From Maricaulis maris_C (GTDB lineage Bacteria > Pseudomonadota > Alphaproteobacteria > Caulobacterales > Maricaulaceae): a DNA stretch of 64,000 bases. The stretch is taken from positions 744,001-808,000 of the forward strand of contig NZ_JAGDYT010000001.1 of NCBI RefSeq assembly GCF_049116555.1. Reading direction: 5' to 3'. The notes beneath the pieces are model-generated. The model was not told the DNA's origin and searched no databases. It saw nothing but the letters and a program-made list of their open reading frames with translations. Shown piece after piece: positions 7,584 through 15,725 of the stretch (position 1 is its first letter; each line of letters starts with the position of its first letter). Position numbers and translations under genes: made by a program.

Positions 7584-9523
7584 AAGGCCAGATGCCCATG
7601 GCACTGAAGACCCCGATCCTCGACACCGTCAACGCGCCGGCAGATCTCAAGAATCTGCCGCTCGACCGGCTCAAGATGCTGGCCGATGAAGTGCGCGCGG
7701 AAACGATTGATGCCGTCTCGGTAACGGGCGGTCATTTGGGAGCCGGGCTTGGCGTGGTCGAGCTGACCACGGCCCTGCACCACGTCTTTGATACGCCGAC
7801 CGATACGTTGATCTGGGATGTCGGCCACCAATGCTATCCGCACAAGATCCTGACCGGGCGCCGCGACCGCATCCGCACCCTGCGCCAGCCGGGTGGGCTG
7901 TCCGGCTTCACCAAACGGTCGGAGAGCGCGTACGACCCGTTCGGTGCGGCCCATGCCTCGACCTCGATCTCGGCCGCCCTTGGTTTCGCGGTCGGTCGTG
8001 ATCTCAAGGCAGAGGATCGCAATGTCATCGCGGTGATCGGTGACGGCTCGATGTCGGCTGGCATGGCTTATGAGGCAATGAATAATGCCGGCCATATCGG
8101 TGGCCGCCTGATCGTCATCCTGAACGATAATGACATGTCCATCGCTCCGCCGGTCGGCGCGATGAGCCATTATTTTGCCCGCCTGGTCTCTTCGCAGGGC
8201 TATCGCTCCATCCGCAAGCTCGGCAAGGGCGTCGCCAAGGCGTTGCGCGTTGAGGAAGCGGCCCGCCGGGCCGAGGAATACATGCGTGGCATGGCCATGG
8301 GCGGCACGCTGTTCGAGGAAATGGGCTTTCGCTATGTCGGCCCGATCGACGGTCATGATCTCGACCAGCTTGTCCCCGTCCTGCGCAATGTGCGCGACGG
8401 CGACAACGGCCCGGTCCTGATCCATGTCGTGACCCAGAAAGGCAAGGGCTACGCCCCGGCCGAGGCGGCCGACGACAAGTATCACGGCGTCGCCAAGTTC
8501 GATGTGATCACCGGCGAGCAACAGAAATCAAAGGCCGCCGCGCCGTCCTATACCAAGGTCTTTGCCCAGCAGCTCATCCGTGAGGCGGAGGCCGATGACC
8601 GTGTGGTCGGCGTGACGGCCGCGATGCCGGGCGGTACCGGGCTCGACCTGTTCGGGGACCGCTTCCCGGATCGCATGTTCGATGTCGGCATCGCCGAACA
8701 GCATGCGGTGACGTTCGCTGCCGGTCTCGCCGCCGACGGCATGAAACCCTTTGCGGCGATCTACTCCACCTTCCTGCAGCGTGGCTATGACCAGGTCGTC
8801 CATGATGTGGCGATCCAGAAACTGCCCGTGCGCTTTGCCATCGACCGTGCCGGCCTCGTGGGCGCCGACGGCGCCACCCATGCCGGCAGTTTCGATGTCG
8901 GCTATCTTGGCGCCCTGCCGGGCCTGGTGGTGATGGCCGCCGCCGACGAGCTTGAACTCTCGCGCATGGTCAAGACGGCCGCGCTGATCGACGATGCCCC
9001 GTCCGCTTTCCGCTATCCGCGCGGCAATGGCACCGGCGTCGACATGCCGGATGTGATCGACGCGCTGGAGATCGGCAAGGGCCGCATCGTTCGTGAGGGC
9101 TCGCGCATCGCCATTCTCTCACTCGGTACCCGCCTGGAGGAAAGCCTCAAGGCCGCCGACGCGCTCGCTATCCAGGGCTTCTCGACCACGGTCGCCGATG
9201 CCCGCTTCGCCAAACCGCTCGATGAGGACCTCATCCTGCGCCTGGCGCGCGAGCATGAAGTCCTGATCACGGTGGAAGAAGGCGCAAGGGGTGGTTTCGG
9301 CGCCTTCGTCCTGCACATGCTGGCCGACAAGGGCGCCCTCGACCGCGGCCTCCGCGTGCGCACCATGACCCTGCCGGATATCTTCCAGGACCAGGAAGCG
9401 CCTTTCGACATGTATGACACCGCCGGCCTCAACGCCCGCCACATCGCCGCCAAGGCGCTGGAAGCCATGGGCAAGGATGATGCGGCGGCCGAGCGTGTGG
9501 CTGCGGCGCTGATCGCGGGTTAG
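7580..9523 (+). CDS. dxs: 1-deoxy-D-xylulose-5-phosphate synthase
   Basis: Thiamine-diphosphate enzyme that condenses pyruvate and glyceraldehyde 3-phosphate, the first step of the MEP isoprenoid pathway (647 aa). Visible signatures include GHLGAGLG, DVGHQCYPHK (80-89), the ThDP/Mg motif GDGSMSAG (154-161) and AEQHAVTFAAG in the pyrimidine domain. A GTG start at 7580 overlaps the ispA stop in a GTGA tetranucleotide; ATG codons at 7592 and 7598 are alternatives. Pairing with ispA suggests co-ordinated precursor supply for quinones, carotenoids or hopanoids. Confidence 0.96.
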   Translation: MKGQMPMALKTPILDTVNAPADLKNLPLDRLKMLADEVRAETIDAVSVTGGHLGAGLGVVELTTALHHVFDTPTDTLIWDVGHQCYPHKILTGRRDRIRTLRQPGGLSGFTKRSESAYDPFGAAHASTSISAALGFAVGRDLKAEDRNVIAVIGDGSMSAGMAYEAMNNAGHIGGRLIVILNDNDMSIAPPVGAMSHYFARLVSSQGYRSIRKLGKGVAKALRVEEAARRAEEYMRGMAMGGTLFEEMGFRYVGPIDGHDLDQLVPVLRNVRDGDNGPVLIHVVTQKGKGYAPAEAADDKYHGVAKFDVITGEQQKSKAAAPSYTKVFAQQLIREAEADDRVVGVTAAMPGGTGLDLFGDRFPDRMFDVGIAEQHAVTFAAGLAADGMKPFAAIYSTFLQRGYDQVVHDVAIQKLPVRFAIDRAGLVGADGATHAGSFDVGYLGALPGLVVMAAADELELSRMVKTAALIDDAPSAFRYPRGNGTGVDMPDVIDALEIGKGRIVREGSRIAILSLGTRLEESLKAADALAIQGFSTTVADARFAKPLDEDLILRLAREHEVLITVEEGARGGFGAFVLHMLADKGALDRGLRVRTMTLPDIFQDQEAPFDMYDTAGLNARHIAAKALEAMGKDDAAAERVAAALIAG

Positions 9524-9730
9524 GGGCGGGCGGCGGCCGCTGTACTCTGGCCTGGAATCCGGACGGGTCAGGTTTTCACCGACGCTAATTTGTTCGGGGA
9601 AGGTGTTGCAGGGCGAGTGATATCTCGACCTATCAAGATGTCCGGTGATTCATCGATGGTGGAAGCGACCGCTGTATGGCGGGGTGTGCGCCCATGCGCC
9701 TTGTTTCCAAGATAGTGATCCACACCCCTG

Positions 9731-9829
9731 CCGTCATCCTCCGGGGACCGCGAAGCGGGCATCCGGGGGACCCTGGCCAACCGGCTGGCAGGTGCGTTGA
9801 GGTCCCCCGGGCAAGCCGTGGGATGACGA
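9731..9829. repeat. Dispersed GTCATCCC...GGGATGAC palindromic element (copy A1)
   Basis: In the 438-bp gap between dxs and tlyA, CCGTCATCC opens and GGGATGACG closes a roughly 100-bp imperfect palindrome with internal GC-rich arms (CCGGGGGACC against GGTCCCCCGG). The same end sequences recur at several other intergenic sites in this window. I see no coding signal or tRNA in the rest of 9524-9961. Confidence 0.7.
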
Positions 9830-9961
9830 CGGTTGGATGGCATCGGGAGATAACAGGACCGGGCTTTGGCTCCTGGCCTCCCACCTGCGCGACCGTCTGG
9901 CCCATTTTGCGGCCCCCGCTAAACTGTCCTCCCATCCAACGCCACCCGCTGGAAACTCTTT

Positions 9962-10696
9962 ATGCGCGCCGACCTCTACCTCGTCGAACACGGTCATTTC
10001 GACACCCGCGCACGGGCGCAGGCGGCGATTGCGGCGGGGAAGGTGTCCGCCAATGGGGTGACGGTTGCCAAGCCCTCACAGAAGATTGCGGACGGGGCGG
10101 AGATTGTCGCTGAAGCAGCCCATCCCTGGGTGTCACGATCGGCATTGAAACTGGTGGCGGGGCTGGACGGGTTCGGGATTGATCCGGCGGGTCGGGTCTG
10201 CCTTGACGTGGGATCCTCGACCGGTGGCTTCACCGAAGTCCTGCTGTCACGCGGGGCGCGGCATGTCTATGCGGTGGATGTCGGGCGAGACCAGCTCCAC
10301 CCCTCGCTTCAGGCGGACCGGCGGGTCACCTCGTTGGAGGCGACCGATGCCAGGTCATTGGCGGCAGAGATGTTTTCCGAACCGCCCTCACTGGTGGTCT
10401 GCGATGCCAGCTTCATCTCGCTGCTCAAGGTGATCGAGCGGCCCCTGGCGCTGAGCGCTGCGACCGCTGATCTGATTGCGCTCATCAAACCCCAGTTCGA
10501 GGTCGGCAGGGCTTTGATTGGCAAGGGAGGCCTGGTGAAAAGCGAGACGGCGCGCAATGACGCGGTCGCGGCTGTTCGGGCTGGCCTCGAAGGGCTGGAA
10601 AGCGTTTTGGTGCGCGCGGTCATGGACAGTCCGATAGAGGGCGGTGACGGCAATAAGGAATACCTTATGGCCGCCACCCGCCGTGTTCAAACCTGA
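9962..10696 (+). CDS. tlyA: TlyA-family rRNA 2'-O-methyltransferase
   Basis: A 244-aa protein with an N-terminal S4 RNA-binding domain (residues 1-60) and an FtsJ/RrmJ-type SAM-dependent methyltransferase domain with LDVGSSTGG at 81-89. The catalytic set of this fold can be seen as Lys63 (SALKL), Asp148 (CDASFI) and Lys176 (IKPQFEVG). TlyA proteins methylate ribose of rRNA cytidines; the older name 'hemolysin' reflects an early assay. In many bacteria it follows dxs, as here. It converges on the next gene with 17 bp between stops. Confidence 0.92.
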   Translation: MRADLYLVEHGHFDTRARAQAAIAAGKVSANGVTVAKPSQKIADGAEIVAEAAHPWVSRSALKLVAGLDGFGIDPAGRVCLDVGSSTGGFTEVLLSRGARHVYAVDVGRDQLHPSLQADRRVTSLEATDARSLAAEMFSEPPSLVVCDASFISLLKVIERPLALSAATADLIALIKPQFEVGRALIGKGGLVKSETARNDAVAAVRAGLEGLESVLVRAVMDSPIEGGDGNKEYLMAATRRVQT

Positions 10697-10713
10697 ATAG
10701 CTGCACAGGCGCC

Positions 10714-11490
10714 TTACTGACCGTAGGTGTCGGCCGGACGCCAGATCCCGTCATTGCCCTGGCACATATAGACCTGGTCGGTGACGGTCTGGCCATAGGC
10801 ATCCATGCGACGCGTCTGGGACCAGTGACAGGTGCCGGTTGCGCTGTTGGTGGCGTAGGAGCCGGCATTGTAGACGCGCGCCGGCTCCGCACGGTCGGCG
10901 CCGCCGAGAAGGGTGCCGGATGATGCGTAGGCCTGATTGTCGGCATAACCATCATCATAATAGTTGTCTTCATAGTAGCGATTATCGCCGTAGCCAGCCT
11001 GGTAGCTGTCCTCGTAATAGCCGTCATTGCCGTAGGCTTGGTCGCCGTAGCGGGCATCCGAGTAGCGCGCCCCCGGCTTGTCGCCGTAATAGGGCTGCTG
11101 GTGATTGACCCGGCCGCGATTATTGCAGTCATCGCCACCGGCAATTCCGGCGCCGATCACGGCCCCGACTCCGGCGCCGGCGATAGTGCCGACTTCCTCG
11201 GCATTGCCGCGATCACGGTGCTGGTAGCGATGGCCACGGCCACGACCCCACGAGCCGTGATTTCCTCGGCCGCGACCCCAATGGCTGTCCCGACTGTGGC
11301 GGTTGTTATTGCTGTCATCGGCGAGCTCATTGCCGATCACGGCGCCAAGGATGCCACCAATGATCGCGCCGGCGACCTGACGGTCCTGGCGGGCCGATTC
11401 ACAATCCTGGTAAGTCTGGGCCTGGGCCATGGATGGCAGGGTGACGGCGAGCGCCGTAGCGGCCAGAAGCGTGGGGGTCAGCAATTTCAT
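10714..11490 (-). CDS. Secreted glycine-zipper 2TM domain protein
   Basis: A 258-aa exported protein: signal peptide MKLLTPTLLAATALAVTLPSM ending in AQA, then two glycine-zipper helices (GAIIGGILGAVIG and GTIAGAGVGAVIGAGIAGG) as in Rickettsia 17-kDa antigen-like proteins. A His/Arg/Gly-rich linker and a Tyr/Asp-rich region (repeated YYED/YGD) follow. The C-terminus holds paired cysteines (GTCHWSQ and VYMCQGNDGIWRPA) shared with the next gene. The start is fixed by GGAGGTAGAG upstream of the ATG at 11490. Probably membrane- or envelope-associated; function unknown. Confidence 0.8.
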   Translation of the reverse strand: MKLLTPTLLAATALAVTLPSMAQAQTYQDCESARQDRQVAGAIIGGILGAVIGNELADDSNNNRHSRDSHWGRGRGNHGSWGRGRGHRYQHRDRGNAEEVGTIAGAGVGAVIGAGIAGGDDCNNRGRVNHQQPYYGDKPGARYSDARYGDQAYGNDGYYEDSYQAGYGDNRYYEDNYYDDGYADNQAYASSGTLLGGADRAEPARVYNAGSYATNSATGTCHWSQTRRMDAYGQTVTDQVYMCQGNDGIWRPADTYGQ

Positions 11491-11596
11491 CTCTACCTCC
11501 ATTAAGGGTCGGTCCGACGCGTTTCGCCGGTGTTGATCCTGTTCTAGCGCGCCGTCGATGAGCCGCGGATGAACGGCTCGATGAACGTTACGCAAG

Positions 11597-11625
11597 AAAA
11601 AGGCCGACCCGGTGAAGGTCGGCCT
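11597..11625 (-). terminator. Intrinsic terminator of the repeat-containing glycine-zipper gene
   Basis: On the minus strand the stem AGGCCGACC / GGTCGGCCT (9 bp, 7-nt loop) is followed directly by a T-run (AAAA at 11597-11600 on the plus strand). It lies 50 bp beyond the stop codon at 11675, so the two glycine-zipper genes appear to be separate transcription units. Confidence 0.85.
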
Positions 11626-11674
11626 CTCTCCGTCGCAATCCCACATACACAGGACTGTCTGTCCCCGGAGCGCG

Positions 11675-13177
11675 TTACTGGATGCGGGCGACCTGCCAGT
11701 CGCCATAACCGTCACGGCACATGCGCACGCGGTCATAGCTATAGGTCCCGTCCGGCATGTAGACCTCAGCATCACCCCAGCGGCATTCAGCACTGGCAGT
11801 GTAATAGGTCTCGCGGATGACGATTGAACCACGCACGCCGGAATACGGATTGCCCCAATAATAAGGCTGGCCGTATTCGAAGGCGTAATTCATGGCGTAG
11901 TGGTATTGCGCCCGGTCGCAATTATCCATCCGACCCAGGCTGTCGCCTAGCACGGCACCGAATCCGGCACCGATCAGGATGCCCGCACCGACATTGTCAT
12001 CGCTAGCGGCTACGCCGCCGACGAGAGCCCCGAGCAGGGCGCCGACAATGGCGCCGTCGCCATTGCTGTTATAGCGGCAGATCCCGTCATAATAGGCGAA
12101 TTGTCGGTTGGAATAGCCGTAGTCGTAATAGCGCGTGTGATAGCGCCAGCGGCTGGAAGGGCCCCAGCGACCGTAATAGCGCGCGCTGGTCCAGCCGTGA
12201 TTCATGTGGCGAACCCAACGGCGATGCGATGAGTGTCGGTTCTGGTCACGATAGAAACTGTGTCGGCGCTGGGCATAGTCCCAGCGGCGCGGATTATGGC
12301 CGGCGAAGGGGCGGCTCGGGAAACCGGGACGGTGCAGGCCCGGCCTGCCGGATCCCGGATTATGCGTGCCGGGGCGTNNNNNNNNNNNNNNNNNNNNNNN
12401 NNNNNNNNNNNNNNNNNNNNNNNNNNNNNNNNGTCCCGGGCTGTAGCCACCGGGGCGACCGGGGCCCGGATTATGCGTGCCGGGGCGTCCCGGGCTGTAG
12501 CCACCGGGGCGGCCGGGTCCCGGATTATGCGTGCCGGGGCGTCCCGGGCTGTAGCCACCGGGGCGACCAGAGCCTGGATTGTCCGTGCCGGGGCGTCCCG
12601 GGCTGTATCCACCGGGTCGACCGGGGCCTGGATTACTCGTGCCGGGGCGACCCGGACTGTAGCCACCAGGTCGACCGGAGCCTGGATTACTCGTGCCGGG
12701 GCGTCCCGGACTGTAGCCACCGGGTCGACCGGGGCCTGGATTGCTCGTGCCGGGACGTCCCGGGCTGTAGCCACCGGGACGACCAGGTGCTGGCGTATGC
12801 GTGACGGGACGTCCGGGCTGATAGCCACCGGGACGTCCGCCGCCGGGATTGCCTGTCGCAGGCCGGCCCGGTCCGAACCCGGAGGAGGCTGGGCGTCCCG
12901 GACTGCTACCGGTTGAGGGGCGAGACGGCTCCGAGCGGCCACCGCCACGTCCGCGCCCATCACTGTCGCTGCGACCGCGGCCTCCACCCCAATCGTTTCC
13001 GCCCCCGCGATCACCACTGGACCGTCCGCCGCGCCCGGATGCATTTTCGTCACCACCGCGATAGCTGTCGCCGCCGCCGCGCCGCTGGGCGTCGGCCGGT
13101 GCCACACTCAACAGGGCCGGAACCAGGATGAGTGACGCGAGCGAGGCGCCAAGCCATTTGTGCTTGAGCTGCTTCAT
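11675..13177 (-). CDS. Secreted glycine-zipper protein with Pro/Gly-rich 18-residue tandem repeats (interrupted by sequence gap)
   Basis: About 500 aa in the present assembly. Signal peptide (MKQLKHKWLGASLASLILV... ending ADA), an Arg/Gly/Asp-rich stretch, then tandem 18-residue repeats of the form GRPGGYSPGRPGTxNPGx, an Arg/Tyr-rich segment, two glycine-zipper helices (GAIVGALLGALVGGV and GAGILIGAGFGAVLG) and a C-terminal domain with CRWGDAEVYMPDG and MCRDGYGDWQVA. The last part is paralogous to the neighbouring gene at 10714. A GGAGGTTACC ribosome site fixes the start at 13177. The repeats suggest an extended periplasmic or surface spacer. Exact length is unknown because of the N-run. Confidence 0.78.
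   Translation of the reverse strand: MKQLKHKWLGASLASLILVPALLSVAPADAQRRGGGDSYRGGDENASGRGGRSSGDRGGGNDWGGGRGRSDSDGRGRGGGRSEPSRPSTGSSPGRPASSGFGPGRPATGNPGGGRPGGYQPGRPVTHTPAPGRPGGYSPGRPGTSNPGPGRPGGYSPGRPGTSNPGSGRPGGYSPGRPGTSNPGPGRPGGYSPGRPGTDNPGSGRPGGYSPGRPGTHNPGPGRPGGYSPGRPGTHNPGPGRPGGYSPGXXXXXXXXXXXXXXXXXXXRPGTHNPGSGRPGLHRPGFPSRPFAGHNPRRWDYAQRRHSFYRDQNRHSSHRRWVRHMNHGWTSARYYGRWGPSSRWRYHTRYYDYGYSNRQFAYYDGICRYNSNGDGAIVGALLGALVGGVAASDDNVGAGILIGAGFGAVLGDSLGRMDNCDRAQYHYAMNYAFEYGQPYYWGNPYSGVRGSIVIRETYYTASAECRWGDAEVYMPDGTYSYDRVRMCRDGYGDWQVARIQ
12322..12846. repeat. 54-bp tandem repeat inside the glycine-zipper gene
   Basis: Units begin at 12433, 12487, 12541, 12595, 12649, 12703 and 12757 at exact 54-bp spacing. 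A degenerate unit starts at 12811 and a diverged one lies left of the gap. Each unit encodes 18 residues on the minus strand. The variable codon (Ser, Asp or His before the Asn) and the alternating Pro/Ser at the unit end show drift between units. Confidence 0.9.
12378..12432. other. Assembly gap (55 Ns) inside the tandem repeat
   Basis: The unit beginning at 12376 would be 57 nt long through the Ns, three more than the 54-nt period. The reading frame is kept on both sides, but the repeat phase is not, so the N count is unlikely to be the true length. Collapsed repeats are the probable cause. Confidence 0.9.
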
Positions 13178-13315
13178 GCGGGTAACCTCCGGGGGTTTCG
13201 CCGGGCAGACCCGGCCATTCGGAGCCCAGCCTAAGGATTCGCGCATGAGCCGAATATGAACGCGGGGTTCACCTTTGTGACCCGCCGGTCCGGGGCCGAG
13301 CGGCCACGAAGACAA

Positions 13316-14407
13316 TCACCAGGCGGACTGACCGGCATGGCGCAGTTTCTGGTCGACCAGGACCAGCGCCGCCATGGCCTCGCCGACCGGGACCGCCCGG
13401 ATGCCCACACACGGGTCGTGACGCCCGCGGGTTTCGATAACGGTCTCTTCGAAATTGCGGTCCAGCGTGTTGCGCTCGACCGTGATCGAGGAGGTCGGTT
13501 TGACCGCGAACCGGATCACCAGGTCCTGCCCGGTCGAAATACCGCCCAGTACGCCGCCATTGTGGTTGGAACCGAAGACCGGCCCGTCCTCGCCCATGCG
13601 CATTTCGTCGGCGGCGTCTTCACCGCGCATCGCGGCACAGCCGAAACCCGCGCCGATCTCGACGCCCTTGACCGCATTGATGGTCATCATCGCGGCGGCC
13701 AGCTCGCTGTCGAGCTTGGCATAGACGGGGGCACCCCAGCCGACCGGCACGCCGGAGACCACGACTTCGACAATCGCCCCGGTCGAGGATCCGGCCCGGC
13801 GCAGGGCGTCCATGTCGGCCTCCCACAGGGCGGCCGTGGTCGCGTCGGGGCAGAAGAAGGGGTTGTTGGCCACCTCGTCCCAGTCCCAGCGGGCCCGGTC
13901 GATGGCGCGATTGCCGATCTGAACCAGGGCAGCGCGGATCGAGATGCCGTCGCCCAATACCTTGCGGGCAATGCCGCCGGCGGCCACCCGCATCGCGGTC
14001 TCGCGGGCCGAGGAGCGGCCGCCGCCGCGATAATCGCGGATGCCGTATTTCATGTCATAGGTGTAGTCGGCATGGCCTGGCCGCCATTTATCGCGAATGG
14101 CGCTGTAATCCTTCGAGCGCTGGTCGACATTCTCGATCATCAGGCTGATCGGTGCCCCGGTCGTGACGGGGCCGTCGGTGCGGTCATCGTCGAAGGTGCC
14201 GGACAATATGCGCACCTGGTCCGGCTCCTGGCGCGGTGTCACATGGCGCGAGGTGCCGGGACGGCGCAGGTCGAGAAAGGGCTGAAGGTCAGCCTCGGTC
14301 AGCGGAATGCCGGCCGGACAGCCATCGACGACGGCGCCGATGGAAGGCCCATGGCTTTCGCCCCAGGTGGTGACCCGGAAGAGATGTCCGAACGTGTTGT
14401 GTGACAT
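13316..14407 (-). CDS. aroC: Chorismate synthase
   Basis: A 363-aa FMN-dependent lyase making chorismate from EPSP, the last step of the shikimate pathway. It shows the three family signatures: GESHG (16-20) in the N-terminal motif, RPGHADYTY, and the RGGGRSSARETAMRVAAGG block that contacts flavin and substrate. Length is normal. It lies 49 bp downstream of the J-domain gene on the same strand, so co-transcription is plausible. Confidence 0.96.
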   Translation of the reverse strand: MSHNTFGHLFRVTTWGESHGPSIGAVVDGCPAGIPLTEADLQPFLDLRRPGTSRHVTPRQEPDQVRILSGTFDDDRTDGPVTTGAPISLMIENVDQRSKDYSAIRDKWRPGHADYTYDMKYGIRDYRGGGRSSARETAMRVAAGGIARKVLGDGISIRAALVQIGNRAIDRARWDWDEVANNPFFCPDATTAALWEADMDALRRAGSSTGAIVEVVVSGVPVGWGAPVYAKLDSELAAAMMTINAVKGVEIGAGFGCAAMRGEDAADEMRMGEDGPVFGSNHNGGVLGGISTGQDLVIRFAVKPTSSITVERNTLDRNFEETVIETRGRHDPCVGIRAVPVGEAMAALVLVDQKLRHAGQSAW

Positions 14408-14456
14408 GGTGTATCCGCCTTGTGTGCGGGCAGATTAGACACAGCGGCGCGTCAGG

Positions 14457-14966
14457 TCACGCGGCCGACTGCGCTTCGCGGATCCAGCGCGCCAGACGGG
14501 TCGTCACCGACGGGCGCGAGAACTCGTGCATGAAGGCGTCGAGGTCTGCCGCATCGGGGAAATCGGGCCGCGCCGGAGCGGCGGTCTCACCCTGCGCCTG
14601 CACGCGGATGGTCACGCTGATACGCTCTTCGCCGACTGCGGCGAGGTCGGTCCCGTCACGGGTCCCGGCCGGGATACGTACCAGCAGCGGTTTGTCGCCA
14701 TGGCGCAAGGTGCGGGTGAGGCCGCGGGCCGCCTGGGCCGCACTGATCTCGATCTCGAGGCAGACCGGCGCATGGGCCCGGATATAGTCCATCGCCGCGA
14801 CGATGCGGGCGAGCTCGGCGAGCGTGGCCGTCGTCGGCGGTGTGACGTCGGGATGCAGGCGTTTGACGCGGGCACGAAAGGCCGCACGCGCCGCCGCAAC
14901 ACCATCAACCGGGGCCACCCCCAGGACAGCGAAAGCCGCATCCATACTCACAACACGCGATGTCAT
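14457..14966 (-). CDS. Compact J-domain protein with a DnaJ C-terminal-like segment
   Basis: A 169-aa protein. The N-terminal 70 residues form a J domain with the HPD tripeptide in RLHPDVT, which stimulates DnaK ATPase. It is followed directly by a segment (EIEISAAQAARGLTRTL, then VRIPAGTRDGTDL) resembling the beta-domain start of DnaJ/CbpA substrate-binding regions, without the G/F linker or zinc fingers. The most likely role is a specialised Hsp40 co-chaperone. An alternative start at Met8 (14945) is possible. It is upstream of aroC. Confidence 0.75.
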   Translation of the reverse strand: MTSRVVSMDAAFAVLGVAPVDGVAAARAAFRARVKRLHPDVTPPTTATLAELARIVAAMDYIRAHAPVCLEIEISAAQAARGLTRTLRHGDKPLLVRIPAGTRDGTDLAAVGEERISVTIRVQAQGETAAPARPDFPDAADLDAFMHEFSRPSVTTRLARWIREAQSAA

Positions 14967-15161
14967 GCGGTTGATCTAGCACGAGAAGATTCCTGAAAGG
15001 TTGACGCGGGGGGAGGGGGGTAGGCTTCGCCAAGCGGGAACCTCGGACAGATGCGTTTTCGAATTGGCTTGCTATTTCTGAAACCGTGGAAACTGTGTCT
15101 GTCCCGGTTATTCCGCGGCAAGCGACGTTTCCGGTGCTGGACCGGACATCTGAACCCGTTC

Positions 15162-15310
15162 TCTCGCGTTTGTCATCCCGGACGGAGGCCCCGCTCGAGC
15201 GGGGCGGAGATCCGGGACCGATACGCCCGGTGTCTGCAGAATTCGCGTTTATAGGTCCCGGGTCTTCAACCTGCTTTCGCAGGTTTCCGCCCGGGATGAC
15301 AAGCGCGAGA
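15162..15310. repeat. Dispersed palindromic element (copy A2)
   Basis: Left end 15162-15181 (TCTCGCGTTTGTCATCCCGG) and right end 15291-15310 are inverted copies with one mismatch in 20, enclosing smaller palindromes such as CCCCGCTCGAGCGGGG. It lies in the 759-bp gene-free stretch 14967-15725, which holds this element, a GGGGACACACACC fragment at 15324-15336, the 42-bp element at 15415 and the long hairpin at 15472. I see no protein gene in the stretch. Confidence 0.75.
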
Positions 15311-15414
15311 AAACCGGAAAAATGGGGACACACACCATTTATTCCGTAAAGAGCAGCGGCTAAACTGCGGACAGGCCTCGATCCGCAGAGCGAGGCGCGC
15401 ATCGGCAGTAAACA

Positions 15415-15456
15415 GGGACACGTACCGTTTTTCACGCGTGCCTTCTCACCCCGCGC
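15415..15456 (-). repeat. 42-bp dispersed element (copy C1, minus orientation)
   Basis: The reverse complement of this segment matches 43792-43833 at 39 of 42 positions, including the core CACGCGTGAAAAACGG and a terminal GTCCC. It is not coding in any convincing frame. The near-palindromic GGGACACGTACC at one end may be the recognition part. Confidence 0.7.
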
Positions 15457-15471
15457 CCAGCGCAAACTCCA

Positions 15472-15601
15472 CCATAAACCGCCTGCCGGGAGACCGCCGT
15501 ATCCGGTTCTTCAGGTCAAGGGCCGCATCGCGGCCGCTTCGCGGTTTCACCCTTGAGCTGAAGAACCGGATACGGCCTGCTGGCTGACAAGCGATTTATG
15601 G
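15472..15601. repeat. 130-bp hairpin element (copy B1)
   Basis: Arms 15496-15522 and 15550-15576 are complementary at 26 of 27 positions, around a 27-base loop. Outer flanks CCATAAACCGC... and ...GCGATTTATGG extend the dyad imperfectly to 15472 and 15601. A second copy with a perfect 27-bp stem lies at 60596-60723 in the same orientation. It ends 124 bp before pdxH. Confidence 0.85.
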
Positions 15602-15725
15602 ACGGCCCTGCGCGCGGCGCACTTGTTTCAGCGACCAGCCCATCCGCGGGCGAATGACGCACCGGGACAACTTGACCTGCCGGGCCATCGGCGTACCTAG
15701 GCAAAGCCTGCCAGGAGCGCCGCCC

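Noticed and set aside
9962..10696. Calling TlyA a hemolysin or toxin
   Set aside because: The S4 plus FtsJ-type methyltransferase motifs point to rRNA methylation; there is no toxin feature.
12322..12846. Regular repeats resembling a CRISPR array
   Set aside because: The units are contiguous 54-bp coding repeats without unique spacers and lie in frame in an exported protein gene.
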